The position numbers were made by a program, and so were the translations under genes. A stretch of DNA of 64,000 nucleotides from Verrucomicrobiota bacterium. Its GTDB lineage: Bacteria; Verrucomicrobiota; Verrucomicrobiia; Chthoniobacterales; UBA10450. The DNA is taken from the NCBI GenBank assembly GCA_003218375.1, contig QHNH01000011.1:62001-126000 (forward strand), given 5' to 3'. Below are positions 34,638 to 43,430 of this stretch, piece after piece. The notes under the pieces were generated by a model. That model saw nothing but the letters and a program-made list of their open reading frames with translations. It made no database searches and was not told the DNA's origin. Numbering within the stretch: position 1 is the first letter of the stretch; every line of letters starts with the position of its first letter.

Positions 34638-35305
34638 CGATTAACGGCGCCGGCAAAGTCACTAATCACTGGAGACAGGAAACCGGCGCAAATCGCTACC
34701 GCGATTGTTTCTGCAACGGTATAACCGCCCTGCTTCACCGCGGATAAGCAAAAGAAGGCGAGCACAAAGCAGACAACGTAGCTTACGGACTGTAGATAGA
34801 ACTTCCAGCGGAAGCCCATCGCGATTTGAAGCGCATCGATGCTCCGTTGCAGGTGATGGGTTACGCGGTTACGCGCGTCGAGAAGCGCGTTCACGTCGCT
34901 ATCCGCCTTTTCGCCGGCGACGATTTTGTCGAGATCTCCTTCGTCGGCTTCCGGCGCCAAGAAGCGAAGAAGAGTAGGATGAAGATTTGGGTAAGCCATC
35001 GCGATCTGCGCCGCGGAATTCATTTGGCCGCAGAGTTGGGCTGCCTCGAGGTTGTAAAATGCACTCTGATCTCCGCCAGTGGCCAGATGGATCAAATCAG
35101 TTTCGGCGTCAATGAGCTGCTCATGCGTTACGGTCTTAGACTTCCCCGCAAGTCGTTGTGAAAACCAGGAGGCAAGGAAGCTCCGTTGAAATTGTCTGCG
35201 GATTGGCAGCAGATCTTTTAAGAGCTGAACCACCGCGGTTGCCGTTGCCGCTGTCGCGATCACAGCCAACGCTAGGGGCCAAAAGACCTGGGGAAGGTGC
35301 TCCAT
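34622..35305 (-). CDS. hypothetical membrane protein
   Basis: The product is 227 aa. One N-terminal membrane helix (WPLALAVIATAATATAVVQLL) is followed by a charged cytoplasmic helix region and two more hydrophobic segments (SVSYVVCFVLAFFCLSAV and TIAVAICAGFLSPVISDFAG). It overlaps the hydrolase gene by 16 nt, suggesting the two act together. No family recognised. Confidence 0.6.
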   Translation of the reverse strand: MEHLPQVFWPLALAVIATAATATAVVQLLKDLLPIRRQFQRSFLASWFSQRLAGKSKTVTHEQLIDAETDLIHLATGGDQSAFYNLEAAQLCGQMNSAAQIAMAYPNLHPTLLRFLAPEADEGDLDKIVAGEKADSDVNALLDARNRVTHHLQRSIDALQIAMGFRWKFYLQSVSYVVCFVLAFFCLSAVKQGGYTVAETIAVAICAGFLSPVISDFAGAVNRWQKG

Positions 35306-35564
35306 ACCGAACGCTGAATTATCAATATTTTATCCTAACGGAAAGCAAAAAAATCAGGCGACGAGAATTGGGCATCGACGAGGCGTCAGTCTGCGAATCT
35401 CGTCAAAGAGAGTCGACGTTGCGATAGGGGACCAGTAGCATCGTGGAATTCATCCTCCGGAAAGGCTTGTTTGGGAATTCGCTGACCAGACTCACAGACT
35501 GACCTTCCGGTTCTCTCCCTCCTATTTTGGTTGCGCGCATTGATTCGCTCAGCTGGTTCGCGGA

Positions 35565-37121
35565 TCAGTGGCGCTGGGGACGGAAAGTACGATCGAAAAT
35601 GTAGTCCGCCACCCGGCGGCCCTGGGCGATCCCTTCGGTCTTGTCGAACGCCCAGTGAATACCCAGGTAGATACGGCTTTGGCCATTTTCTTCTTCGGCC
35701 TGGGAAAGCGTCGAAAAGCTGCGGGCCATGTAAGGACGCACCTTCCCGTCATTCCCTTTCGTGACGCCGTTGAATTCGTCGGAAACAAAAGTAAAGCCGA
35801 GTTTGTCGGTCCCGTAGAAGCGCCGCAGGGTTTCGAACAACGCGCCTCCGAACCCGGCATGCCCGGATGGATAGGCTGGAAAGGGCGGCGTAAAGTTTGG
35901 CCCTACCAAATTGCTCGCGGGCGCTCCGAGTGGCGTGAAACCGGGATCACCCACGGTAGCGGCGTTGCCGTCGCCCGCGCCGAGGGGGCCCGTACCGGGA
36001 TCAGATTCGCGAATGCCGGTAATGGGCCGCCAAAAATCCCAGTAATATTTCGATTCCCAAACCGCCATTGCCGTATCCGCCATGGCGACGTTGATCAGAG
36101 CGAGAAGGCGGGCGAGTTCCGGCGTGCCTAGCCGGGTTTGATCGGCAATCTGCACCGTAATCTGGTTATAGAGTCTCGGGGGGGCACAAAGGCTTGGAGT
36201 TCCGTCATAGGCCCAGAAGACACCTACAAACGTCTGCTCCATGGATCGCTGGGTAGGAGTAATGAGGCCGTCGCCGCCCAGGTTCTTCGCTTCATTGTAA
36301 GCCGCCGCATACGCCGCGCTTGTCATATCGGGCGGCGGCGGGGCGCGAAACTGGTCGGTCTGCTGCAGGACGAAAGGTTTGCACTCCGCCCAATGCGCGC
36401 CCAGCGCTAACGGAATCGTGCTGATAGGATCCTGCCGCCAATGGCCGGCGAAATTACTTGTCTCATGATAAAGAGGGCCGATCCCTACGCGCGGCTCCGC
36501 TGCCTCCGAGCCGTCGCCGACGCGCAAAGCAAGAATGGCCGCGGCCGCGCGCCGGCCGAGATCGACGCCGTCTGCTTTCTGCGACTTGCTCGCCACCCGC
36601 GCCAGATCATCGGCGAGAAATGCGTCGAACGCCGGCGCCTGCGACGGAAAGAGAGCGACCAGGGTATCGTGCCCGGCCTGACTGATAGCCGCGTCCAGGG
36701 AAACGGCGCCGCCTTTGCTCTTAAGGCCGGTGTAGCTTTCGTAACCGCCCGTGATCGCATTCACCGCATCGAACATCGCGATGTGCACGATCGCCATCGC
36801 ACGACTCGCGCGTGCCGGTCCCAGTTGTTCTCCGAAGACCCGTGTCTCGCCCGGCGCGACCGGCGTATGATCGACGCCGCTGGCGTTGATCGCGATTTGG
36901 TTCCAACGGTGAAGTGAATCCAAGCCCGCTCTCGGTCCGCGAGCGCGCTCGGCCGATTGGTTCGCCTGGAACCGCTGGCCATACGCGTCACGAAAGTTTT
37001 GCGCTTGAAGCGTCCTGGCGGGAGCCAGCAAAGCGATGGCAACGCTGCCGAAGGTGATTGTCTGTTTTGTCAGGAAGCGCGCAGGGCGGACCCGAGCGGA
37101 AAGAAATTGTGAAAGACTCAT
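35565..37121 (-). CDS. vanadium-dependent haloperoxidase-like PAP2 protein
   Basis: The product is 518 aa with a signal-like segment near ITFGSVAIALLAPARTLQAQ. The haloperoxidase/acid-phosphatase active site is complete: SKYYWDFWRPITGIRESD (Lys and Arg of the vanadate/phosphate pocket), PAYPSGHAGFGGALFETL (PSGH with the His), and SRIYLGIHWAFDKTEG (Arg and the catalytic His). Members oxidise halides with peroxide or act as phosphatases. Sequence alone does not separate the two activities. It stands alone, divergent from the copper island. Confidence 0.88.
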   Translation of the reverse strand: MSLSQFLSARVRPARFLTKQTITFGSVAIALLAPARTLQAQNFRDAYGQRFQANQSAERARGPRAGLDSLHRWNQIAINASGVDHTPVAPGETRVFGEQLGPARASRAMAIVHIAMFDAVNAITGGYESYTGLKSKGGAVSLDAAISQAGHDTLVALFPSQAPAFDAFLADDLARVASKSQKADGVDLGRRAAAAILALRVGDGSEAAEPRVGIGPLYHETSNFAGHWRQDPISTIPLALGAHWAECKPFVLQQTDQFRAPPPPDMTSAAYAAAYNEAKNLGGDGLITPTQRSMEQTFVGVFWAYDGTPSLCAPPRLYNQITVQIADQTRLGTPELARLLALINVAMADTAMAVWESKYYWDFWRPITGIRESDPGTGPLGAGDGNAATVGDPGFTPLGAPASNLVGPNFTPPFPAYPSGHAGFGGALFETLRRFYGTDKLGFTFVSDEFNGVTKGNDGKVRPYMARSFSTLSQAEEENGQSRIYLGIHWAFDKTEGIAQGRRVADYIFDRTFRPQRH

Positions 37122-37413
37122 ATGAAGGTTTTCCCCCGAGCCTTAAAGCAAATCTCGCCCGAAAAGACAATCCAAATGCGGGCTCGTGTCTAGTTTTCTT
37201 GCGACGCCGCTTCGCTCTTTCTTTCTTTTCGTCGGCCAAACCCGCTGCAATTCGTTCTCGAAAGGACAGAGTATTTGTGGATCCGTAGTCGTTGATCAAA
37301 GAGCGTGTCTACGACAGCAGGCTGGAGTTTCATGCGCAGAGCGCTCATGCTAAGCGTGAGTTTGGAATAAAACGTTTGAACATTCAGGCAATCGGGCTGA
37401 TCAAATAAAAGTC

Positions 37414-37827
37414 GTGGTTCGTCGAATGGGAGCGTGGGGCCGGTTCATTTTCGTCATCGTACTGATGGCGGCGTGGTTCTCGATTTCTAATCATTGTGCG
37501 CTCGGCGCCCTCATCGCGCTCAAAACGAAAACGCGGATGGCCGGGATGCATTGCCACGGCACTCGGCCCGCGCCCTCCAAACCTGGAGAGGAACAGACGC
37601 CTTGTTGCAAGGTGTTGAAGGCGCTCACGATCGCGAAGGTCGATACCGGTGCCGCCCCTCTCGATTTTGTTCTGAAGAATTATCCTGCCTCTGAATTACT
37701 CGAGGGGATTTTGCATGAGCAAGCGCATACGGTAGCGCAAGATACCGGTCCGCCGGGCGCGTTATCGTTTTCTGAGTCTGTATTGCAGCGGAGCATTCTC
37801 GCTCACGCTCCTCCTTCTCTCGCCTAA
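37414..37827 (+). CDS. hypothetical Cys/His-containing exported protein at the head of the copper island
   Basis: The product is 137 aa from a GTG start; ATG 37426 is also possible. A membrane or signal helix (FIFVIVLMAAWFSISNHCAL) is followed by RMAGMHCHGTRPAP and a CC pair in EEQTPCCKVLKAL. His/Cys/Met residues so near the signal suggest metal contact in the periplasm. A Cys-rich small protein at 44705 has a similar plan. Its stop codon lies in a hairpin (37822-37865). Confidence 0.6.
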   Translation: MVRRMGAWGRFIFVIVLMAAWFSISNHCALGALIALKTKTRMAGMHCHGTRPAPSKPGEEQTPCCKVLKALTIAKVDTGAAPLDFVLKNYPASELLEGILHEQAHTVAQDTGPPGALSFSESVLQRSILAHAPPSLA

Positions 37828-37865
37828 CGATCGGGCCCGCCGTCGCGGGACTCTGATCGTTAGCT
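37822..37865 (+). repeat. two-stem hairpin, resembles a short integron attC site
   Basis: A 9-bp outer stem (CTAACGATC 37824-37832 with GATCGTTAG 37855-37863) encloses an inner CCCGC / GCGGG stem. The upstream gene's stop codon lies in GCCTAAC. No U-tract follows. It may be a transcript-end hairpin or a relic recombination site. Confidence 0.6.
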
Positions 37866-37972
37866 AAGCGCCCGGCAGGTCGCGGCAGCTTCGTGCTTTC
37901 GCTCTCCGGGCCCTACTCCCGGTCGCCGCTTTGCGTCGATCCAATTTCCAACAATCAACCTACCTAAAATCA

Positions 37973-38380
37973 ATGAACCTGAAAAAAATCGCAGTCACAG
38001 CAGCCGCGAGCGCGGTCGCGCTCGTCGCGTTGGCCAATCCGCTCTCGGCGGCCCCATTAACGGATCAAGACAAAAAATTCCTCGCCAGCTACGATAAGGT
38101 GCATCACGCCCTGGTAGCCGACGACCTTGCCGGAGCCAGGAAAGCAGCTGCGGAACTCGGCACCGCGGGTGACGAGTTAGCGAAAAGCAATTCGCTCGAT
38201 GAAGCGCGAAACGCTTTCAGCAAGCTGAGCGATCAGGCGGAAAAACTGGCGACCGGCCAAGCCGGTTTCTACGTCGTCCACTGCCCGATGCTGAAGAAGG
38301 ATTGGGTCCAGACGACAGATAAAATCGCGAATCCGTATGGCGGCAAAGACATGACGACCTGCGGTGAAATTAAGAAGTAA
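37973..38380 (+). CDS. exported DUF3347-type metal-associated protein
   Basis: Start at 37973 (MNLKKIAVTAAASAVALVAL) gives a signal peptide ending near LSAAPLT. The 135-residue product ends with YVVHCPMLKKDWVQTTDKIA then NPYGGKDMTTCGEIKK. This is the conserved CPM...NPY.G..M..CG pattern of the DUF3347 domain that is also found at the C-terminus of some CusB proteins. Met and Cys in this motif are thought to bind Cu(I). It begins the run DUF3347-DUF305-Csp and should act in the periplasm. Confidence 0.85.
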   Translation: MNLKKIAVTAAASAVALVALANPLSAAPLTDQDKKFLASYDKVHHALVADDLAGARKAAAELGTAGDELAKSNSLDEARNAFSKLSDQAEKLATGQAGFYVVHCPMLKKDWVQTTDKIANPYGGKDMTTCGEIKK

Positions 38381-38416
38381 CTCCGCCGTGATTTCCCGGC
38401 TCAACTAACAACACAC

Positions 38417-38998
38417 ATGAAAATCAAATCCATCATGCCGCGGATCGCGACTCTCGCGCTAATCACGGCGACAATCGCCTTCGCCCACGACCCGAATGGA
38501 AAGGTCGACGCCATGAACGCGTCGCTCGCCCCACTCAAGGGAGCGGAATTCGAGCAAAGCTTCCTCGAGCAAATGATCCAGCACCATCGGAGCGGGATCG
38601 AGATGGCGAAGATGGTCAACGATCACACGAAGCGACCCGAGCTTCGCCAGTTCGCCGACAAGATGATCGCGGCCCAGCAAGCCGAGATCGACAAGATGAC
38701 CGGCTGGCTAAAGGACTGGTCCAAGGCTTCACCGAAGCCCGTCGCCAACGAGGCCGCGGACAAGGAGATGAAAATGCATATGCCGATGTTGAGCGACAAA
38801 CATGATGCCGACTTCGACAAGGCCTTCCTTCAGATGATGCCACAGCATCACCACATGGCAGTGGAAATGGCCGAGCAGGTGGAAAAGAAGGGCACTCGCT
38901 CCGAGTTGAAGGAGCTCGCCGCGAAGATTGCGAAGGATCAGCAGGAAGAGATCAAGCAGATGAAGAGCTGGGCTCAGGCCTGGTTCGGACCTGCGTAA
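38417..38998 (+). CDS. DUF305 copper-resistance-associated protein
   Basis: The product is 193 aa with a signal peptide (IATLALITATIAFAHD). It contains two DUF305 units. The first has FLEQMIQHHRSGIEMAKMV, the second FLQMMPQHHHMAVEMAEQV, each with the QHH...A..MA pattern. A Met/His-rich linker (EMKMHMPMLSDKHDAD) joins them. DUF305 proteins are common in metal-resistance islands; the domain is ferritin-like and probably binds copper. It lies 36 nt after the DUF3347-type gene. Confidence 0.9.
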   Translation: MKIKSIMPRIATLALITATIAFAHDPNGKVDAMNASLAPLKGAEFEQSFLEQMIQHHRSGIEMAKMVNDHTKRPELRQFADKMIAAQQAEIDKMTGWLKDWSKASPKPVANEAADKEMKMHMPMLSDKHDADFDKAFLQMMPQHHHMAVEMAEQVEKKGTRSELKELAAKIAKDQQEEIKQMKSWAQAWFGPA

Positions 38999-39017
38999 CA
39001 AATAGAAGGGAACGATA

Positions 39018-39347
39018 ATGCCACACGAAAAATACCAACGTTGTATCCACGCGTGTATTGCCTGCACGATAGCGTGCGAACATTGCGCGTCGGAATGCCT
39101 GCACGAGCAGGATGTAAAGAAAATGGCTCGATGCATTGAGCTGGATCGCGACTGCGCGGATATCTGCGCTCTCGCGGTGCGATTGATGTCTCGCGGCAGT
39201 GATTTCGCAGCGCGACTTTGTGCGCTTTGCGCAGAGGTCTGCGAGGCGTGCGCACAAGAATGCGAAAAATACGATGCGCAACATTGCAAGCAGTGCGCGG
39301 AAGGGTGCCGCAAATGTGCAGAAGAGTGCCGGAACATGGCTGCCTAG
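39018..39347 (+). CDS. Csp-type four-helix-bundle copper storage protein (DUF326)
   Basis: The product is 109 aa with 19 cysteines, nearly all in CxxC or CxxxC spacing (Cys9, 13, 16, 20, 23, 27 and so on up to Cys104). This is the pattern of the Csp family, in which Cys thiolates line a four-helix bundle and store many Cu(I) ions. It has no signal peptide, so it should be a cytosolic Csp3-like store. It is preceded by DUF305 (19-nt gap). Confidence 0.9.
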   Translation: MPHEKYQRCIHACIACTIACEHCASECLHEQDVKKMARCIELDRDCADICALAVRLMSRGSDFAARLCALCAEVCEACAQECEKYDAQHCKQCAEGCRKCAEECRNMAA

Positions 39348-39371
39348 TGGCTAATTGGAAAGCAAGGTCCG

Positions 39372-40175
39372 ATGAACTGGCTGACTGTCCTGCGTGCGCA
39401 TCTCTCGGATCCAGAATACCTCCATGTTCTGATCAATCCGCTGCCGGTTTATGGACTTGCAATCGCGACGCTGGCGTTGGTGCTCGCTTTGGTTCTGCGA
39501 AATCAACGCGTCACCATCGCAGCGCTCGTGCTCGTGTTCATTAGCGCTTTGTCGGCGTGGCCCACCTACCACTACGGCGAAGCGGGCTACGACCGGGTCA
39601 AAGCGATGTCCGATCCGGCCGGTGAACAATGGCTGGATGAACATATGGCGCGCGGGGAGAAGTTGATCTGGGCCTTTTATGTTCTCGCGGGCGTAGCAGC
39701 CGTCGGCGTCATCGCGATAGCGAAGTGGCCGAAAACATCTTTTCGGATTTCTGTTCTGACGCTCGTGCTCGGGAGCGCGACACTCGGAATTGGCGGATAC
39801 ATCGCCTACGCGGGCGGTCATGTGCGGCATCGGGAATTTCGCTTCGAACCAGCGCCCGAATCCAAAGAAGCGGAACATCACCATGGTGATCAACCCCAGC
39901 ATGCTGATGAGCAAAAAGCGGCGAGGTCACCCGCTCCACAGATGGAGCACGCTCAACACGAGCAGATGTCGCCAGCTCCCGCCGAGAAACCGGCGACAGA
40001 AGAAGAGAAAAAGCAGTTGGAGGCGAGTCGCCTTCAACTGGAAGCGAGCAGGCTGCAGCTCGAGGCCAGCCGCAAGCAATTAGAAGCGACGAGCGGCGCA
40101 AGCCCCTCGGCAAGTCCAGGCGCAAGCCCATCGGGATCGCCACCGGAACATAAACACGATGACCACCCGCACTAA
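39372..40175 (+). CDS. membrane protein with His-rich and heptad-repeat tail
   Basis: The product is 267 aa. About four membrane helices make up the first 160 residues (LPVYGLAIATLALVLALVLR and others). A hydrophilic tail follows, with His clusters (EAEHHHGDQPQHADE, EHAQHEQM) and an EEKKQLEASRLQLEASR coiled coil that repeats a 7-residue unit. It ends with KHDDHPH. The tail probably binds metal. The next gene overlaps it by 17 nt. No family name is certain. Confidence 0.7.
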   Translation: MNWLTVLRAHLSDPEYLHVLINPLPVYGLAIATLALVLALVLRNQRVTIAALVLVFISALSAWPTYHYGEAGYDRVKAMSDPAGEQWLDEHMARGEKLIWAFYVLAGVAAVGVIAIAKWPKTSFRISVLTLVLGSATLGIGGYIAYAGGHVRHREFRFEPAPESKEAEHHHGDQPQHADEQKAARSPAPQMEHAQHEQMSPAPAEKPATEEEKKQLEASRLQLEASRLQLEASRKQLEATSGASPSASPGASPSGSPPEHKHDDHPH

Positions 40176-40695
40176 TTCGATGCGCTTCTTCTGCTCGATC
40201 CTCGCACTGGGATTTGTCGGCTGCACGTCGACCATGCCGCCGCCCTTTCCGCCGAACAATCCGGCCAACCCGGAGGCACGGGTTCCGATGAACGCGCCGC
40301 CCAATCTGTTCGCGCACGACGAAACGACTCTCGCCGTCCAAGCCGAGCTGAGTCGGACAGAGAAAGCGGCGAAGAGCTCCGAGAGCATGCAAAACATGAG
40401 TCACGGCGACATGCCGGGAATGCAGCCTAGCGAAATGAAGCCGCAGGCACCGAAAGATGCGCCAACTTCCGCCCAGGTTCAGCAGGAGAAGAAGCAGGTC
40501 GCCGAGGAGATGAAAAAAACCTCCGACGAGATGGAGAAAACTTCGAAGCAGTTGGAGAGGAAGACCGGGCCGCAGAAGCCCCAAGCTTTCTACTACACCT
40601 GCGTCATGCATCCACAGATTCACGAGAACCAGCCCGGCAAGTGCCCAATCTGTGGGATGACTTTGATAAAGAAAGAAGGAGTGCCGCCGAAATGA
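40159..40695 (+). CDS. lipoprotein with heavy-metal-binding domain
   Basis: The product is 178 aa. A lipoprotein signal (FFCSILALGFVGC) leads to a Pro- and Met-rich region (MSHGDMPGMQPSEMKPQ) and a coiled coil. The C-terminal 40 residues have YYTCVMHPQIHENQPGKCPI then CGMTLIKK, the heavy-metal-binding domain (HMBD) also seen at the N-terminus of CusB in this window. The stop overlaps the TolC-like gene start (ATGA). It could deliver copper to the efflux channel. Confidence 0.82.
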   Translation: MTTRTNSMRFFCSILALGFVGCTSTMPPPFPPNNPANPEARVPMNAPPNLFAHDETTLAVQAELSRTEKAAKSSESMQNMSHGDMPGMQPSEMKPQAPKDAPTSAQVQQEKKQVAEEMKKTSDEMEKTSKQLERKTGPQKPQAFYYTCVMHPQIHENQPGKCPICGMTLIKKEGVPPK

Positions 40696-42071
40696 AGACA
40701 CTCATTTTCGGCGTCCTGTTTCTTACGGCGAGCTTCTGCTCTGCCGCAAAGTTGGATCAGTCGTTCAATGATGTCTCAGGAACAATATTGTCGCGGACTG
40801 GCAAGCGCGTGCAGTGGAATCGCGGGACGGCCCAGGACGGAGACGCCGAGCGGTATGTCCGCGCTCAGCTTCGGCGTCAGTTAACTCCCGGTTCAGCGGT
40901 TCAAATCGCTTTGCTGAACAATCATGAGTTGCAGGCGACCTACGAAGAGATTGGCCTTGCGCAGGCCGATCTGATCGAAGCCGGATTGTTGAAGAATCCA
41001 CTATTCACAATCGAGCGACGATTCCCGGGCCAGGCAATGGAAGCGGACATTCTGGGCGAGTTCATCGACCTGTTATTCCTGCCGTTACGCAAACGCGTCG
41101 CCGCCGCGAAACTTGAAGCGGTAAAGCTGCGTGTCGGCGCCGAAATTCTAAATACAGCGGCGGAAGTGCGGATCGCGTTCTATGAGAATCAAGGAAATCT
41201 CCACGTTGCCGATCTCGCCCAAACCGTCGAAAAAGCCACAGCGGCTTCGGCCGAAGCGGCGCTCCAGCTTCATCAGGCGGGCAATAGTCGCAGTCTTGAT
41301 CTCGCGAACGAAGAAGCGTTGCACGCTCAGGCGAAGGTTGATTTCGCGAAAACACAATCGGCCGGAATCGAGAGCCGCGAAAAGCTCACGCGCCTCCTCG
41401 GGCTCTGGGGAGCGGACACAAAATGGCAGGTCTCGCCGCGTCTGCCTGATCCGCCGAAGAACGAAATTTCCACGGCCGGACTCGAGTCCCGTGCGATTGC
41501 GCAGCGTCTCGACCTCGCAGCCTTCAAGCAGGAAACCTTGAGCGAAGCACGCCGGTTGGGGCTCGTTCGATTTGAGGAAATTTCGCGGGGATTCGAAATG
41601 GGCGGGCATTATGAGCGGGAGAAAGACGGTCAATATTCGGCGGGGCCGAGCCTCAACCTGCCTCTTCCGTTCTTCAATTTTGGCCAGGCCGCGAAAGCCC
41701 GCAGTGAAGCGAAGGTCCGGCAGTTGCAGCAGCGGTATCTCGCCTTGGCGGTCCAGATTCGTTCGGAAGTGCGTTCCGCGCGAGACCGGGTGCTGCTGGC
41801 GCGACAGCGAGTTGATTATTTGCAATCGACCGGGATGCCGCTTCGGCACCGAGTGGTCGAGGAATCGCAACTCCAATACAACGCCATGCAGGTGAGTCTC
41901 TTCGATTTGCTCCGGGCAAAACAGGATGAGGTGAACGCCGGGCGCGAATATATCGAAGCGCTCAGGGATTATTGGGTCGCACGAGCGGAACTCGAAAAAG
42001 CGGTCGGTGGTTCTCTGGAGGGAAAATTGTTGCGCCTTTCCGACAACAAGGAAATCGCGCCAAAGAGGTGA
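40692..42071 (+). CDS. TolC-family outer-membrane efflux protein (first copy)
   Basis: I take ATG 40692 (overlap with the lipoprotein stop) because it gives a signal peptide (MKTLIFGVLFLTASFCSAA). The 459-residue protein has the TolC pattern: two internally similar halves with long helices (for example AQADLIEAGLLKNPLFTIER, and VQIRSEVRSARDRVLLARQR). Role: outer-membrane channel of tripartite export. A second TolC-like gene lies 3 kb downstream. This one precedes the multicopper oxidase. Confidence 0.85.
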   Translation: MKTLIFGVLFLTASFCSAAKLDQSFNDVSGTILSRTGKRVQWNRGTAQDGDAERYVRAQLRRQLTPGSAVQIALLNNHELQATYEEIGLAQADLIEAGLLKNPLFTIERRFPGQAMEADILGEFIDLLFLPLRKRVAAAKLEAVKLRVGAEILNTAAEVRIAFYENQGNLHVADLAQTVEKATAASAEAALQLHQAGNSRSLDLANEEALHAQAKVDFAKTQSAGIESREKLTRLLGLWGADTKWQVSPRLPDPPKNEISTAGLESRAIAQRLDLAAFKQETLSEARRLGLVRFEEISRGFEMGGHYEREKDGQYSAGPSLNLPLPFFNFGQAAKARSEAKVRQLQQRYLALAVQIRSEVRSARDRVLLARQRVDYLQSTGMPLRHRVVEESQLQYNAMQVSLFDLLRAKQDEVNAGREYIEALRDYWVARAELEKAVGGSLEGKLLRLSDNKEIAPKR

Positions 42072-42075
42072 TGCT

Positions 42076-43416
42076 ATGATAACACGACGGAAATTCTTAT
42101 CGGCGACCGCAGTCGCAGCGGGCGGGGCATCGTTCCTTCGCGGACTCGCCCCTACGCTCGCCCAAACAATCTCTCCCACCTCGACTGTGCCGCCCGCTCA
42201 ACCAAGTCGCGACTACACGCCGGTCGTCACGCCGAATAACATTTCGCTGCCGTGGAAAATCGTCGATGGCGTGAAGGTCTATCATCTGGTCGCTGAGGAA
42301 GTGAAACACGAATTTGCTCCCGGATTGGAGGCGTTTTGCTGGGGCTTCAACGGCCGGGTGCACGGACCGACGATCGAAGCTGTCGAAGGCGATCGCGTAC
42401 GGATCTACGTGACGAATCGATTGCCTGCCGCAACGAGCATTCATTGGCACGGAATCTTTCTGCCCAACGGCATGGATGGCGTCGGAGGGTTGACGCAGCC
42501 GGTAATCAAACCGGGCGAAACGTTCAAATACGAGTTCACGCTCCGGCAGTACGGGACTCACATGTATCACTCCCATCACGACGAGATGACGCAGATGGCA
42601 CTCGGCTTGATGGGCCTGTTTGTCATCCATCCGCGCGCTCCGAAATACCGGGTCGAGCGCGACTTCGCCTTCTTGCTCAGCGAATGGCGAATCGATGTGG
42701 GAACGATGCGCCCGAATCCAAACGAGATGACCGATTTTAACGTCTTCTCGCTGAACGCCCGCATCTTTCCCGGCACTGAGCATGTCGTGGCTAAGCTCGG
42801 CGACCGGGTCCGCGTGAGATTCGTGAATCTCAGCCCGATGGATCATCACCCGATGCATCTCCATGGGCATAGCTTCCGGGTTGTAGAAACGGACGGCGGA
42901 CAGATCCCGGAGTCCGCGCAACAGATCGAATCAACCGTACTGGTGCACGTAGGCAGTGCTCGTGCGATTGAGTTTGTCGCGGACAGTCCCGGAGACTGGC
43001 CGCTGCATTGCCACATGACTCATCACACGATGACCCAGATGGGCGACAAGTTCCCGAACATGATCGGCGTCAAGACCGGCGGCTTGGACAAAAAAGTGCG
43101 CGCGTCGCTGCTGCCCGGTTACATGAGCATGGGCACAAACGGCATGGCCGACATGGGTGCGATGGGAATGCCTGTTCCGCCTAATAGCTTGCCGATGATG
43201 GGCGGGCCGGGACCCTTCGAGTACATTCCGATGGGCGGAATGTTCACGGTGTTAAAAATCCGTGAAGGCATAACCAGTTACGAGGACCCGGGTTGGTATA
43301 AGCATCCGGAAGGGACCGTGGCCTCGCTCGCCAGCTCTGATCAACTTTCACGCGATGGAATAGAACCTGGCGCTCCCGCGGAGCGACCGCACAGCGAACA
43401 TCAACATCCCGGTTGA
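42076..43416 (+). CDS. multicopper oxidase (copper-resistance type)
   Basis: Start at 42076 gives a twin-arginine signal (MITRRKFLSATAVAAGGASF). The 446-residue protein carries all copper sites: HWHGIFLPNGMDG and MYHSHHDEMTQMA for the N-terminal set, HHPMHLHGHSF and WPLHCHMTHHTMTQMG for the C-terminal set, the last including the type 1 Cys-His. The C-terminus is Met-rich (MSMGTNGMADMGAMGMPVPP), which is common in CopA/CueO-like enzymes that oxidise Cu(I) to the less toxic Cu(II). Periplasmic. It follows the first TolC-like gene by 4 nt. Confidence 0.92.
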   Translation: MITRRKFLSATAVAAGGASFLRGLAPTLAQTISPTSTVPPAQPSRDYTPVVTPNNISLPWKIVDGVKVYHLVAEEVKHEFAPGLEAFCWGFNGRVHGPTIEAVEGDRVRIYVTNRLPAATSIHWHGIFLPNGMDGVGGLTQPVIKPGETFKYEFTLRQYGTHMYHSHHDEMTQMALGLMGLFVIHPRAPKYRVERDFAFLLSEWRIDVGTMRPNPNEMTDFNVFSLNARIFPGTEHVVAKLGDRVRVRFVNLSPMDHHPMHLHGHSFRVVETDGGQIPESAQQIESTVLVHVGSARAIEFVADSPGDWPLHCHMTHHTMTQMGDKFPNMIGVKTGGLDKKVRASLLPGYMSMGTNGMADMGAMGMPVPPNSLPMMGGPGPFEYIPMGGMFTVLKIREGITSYEDPGWYKHPEGTVASLASSDQLSRDGIEPGAPAERPHSEHQHPG

Positions 43417-43430
43417 AGGCTCTGCCACTT

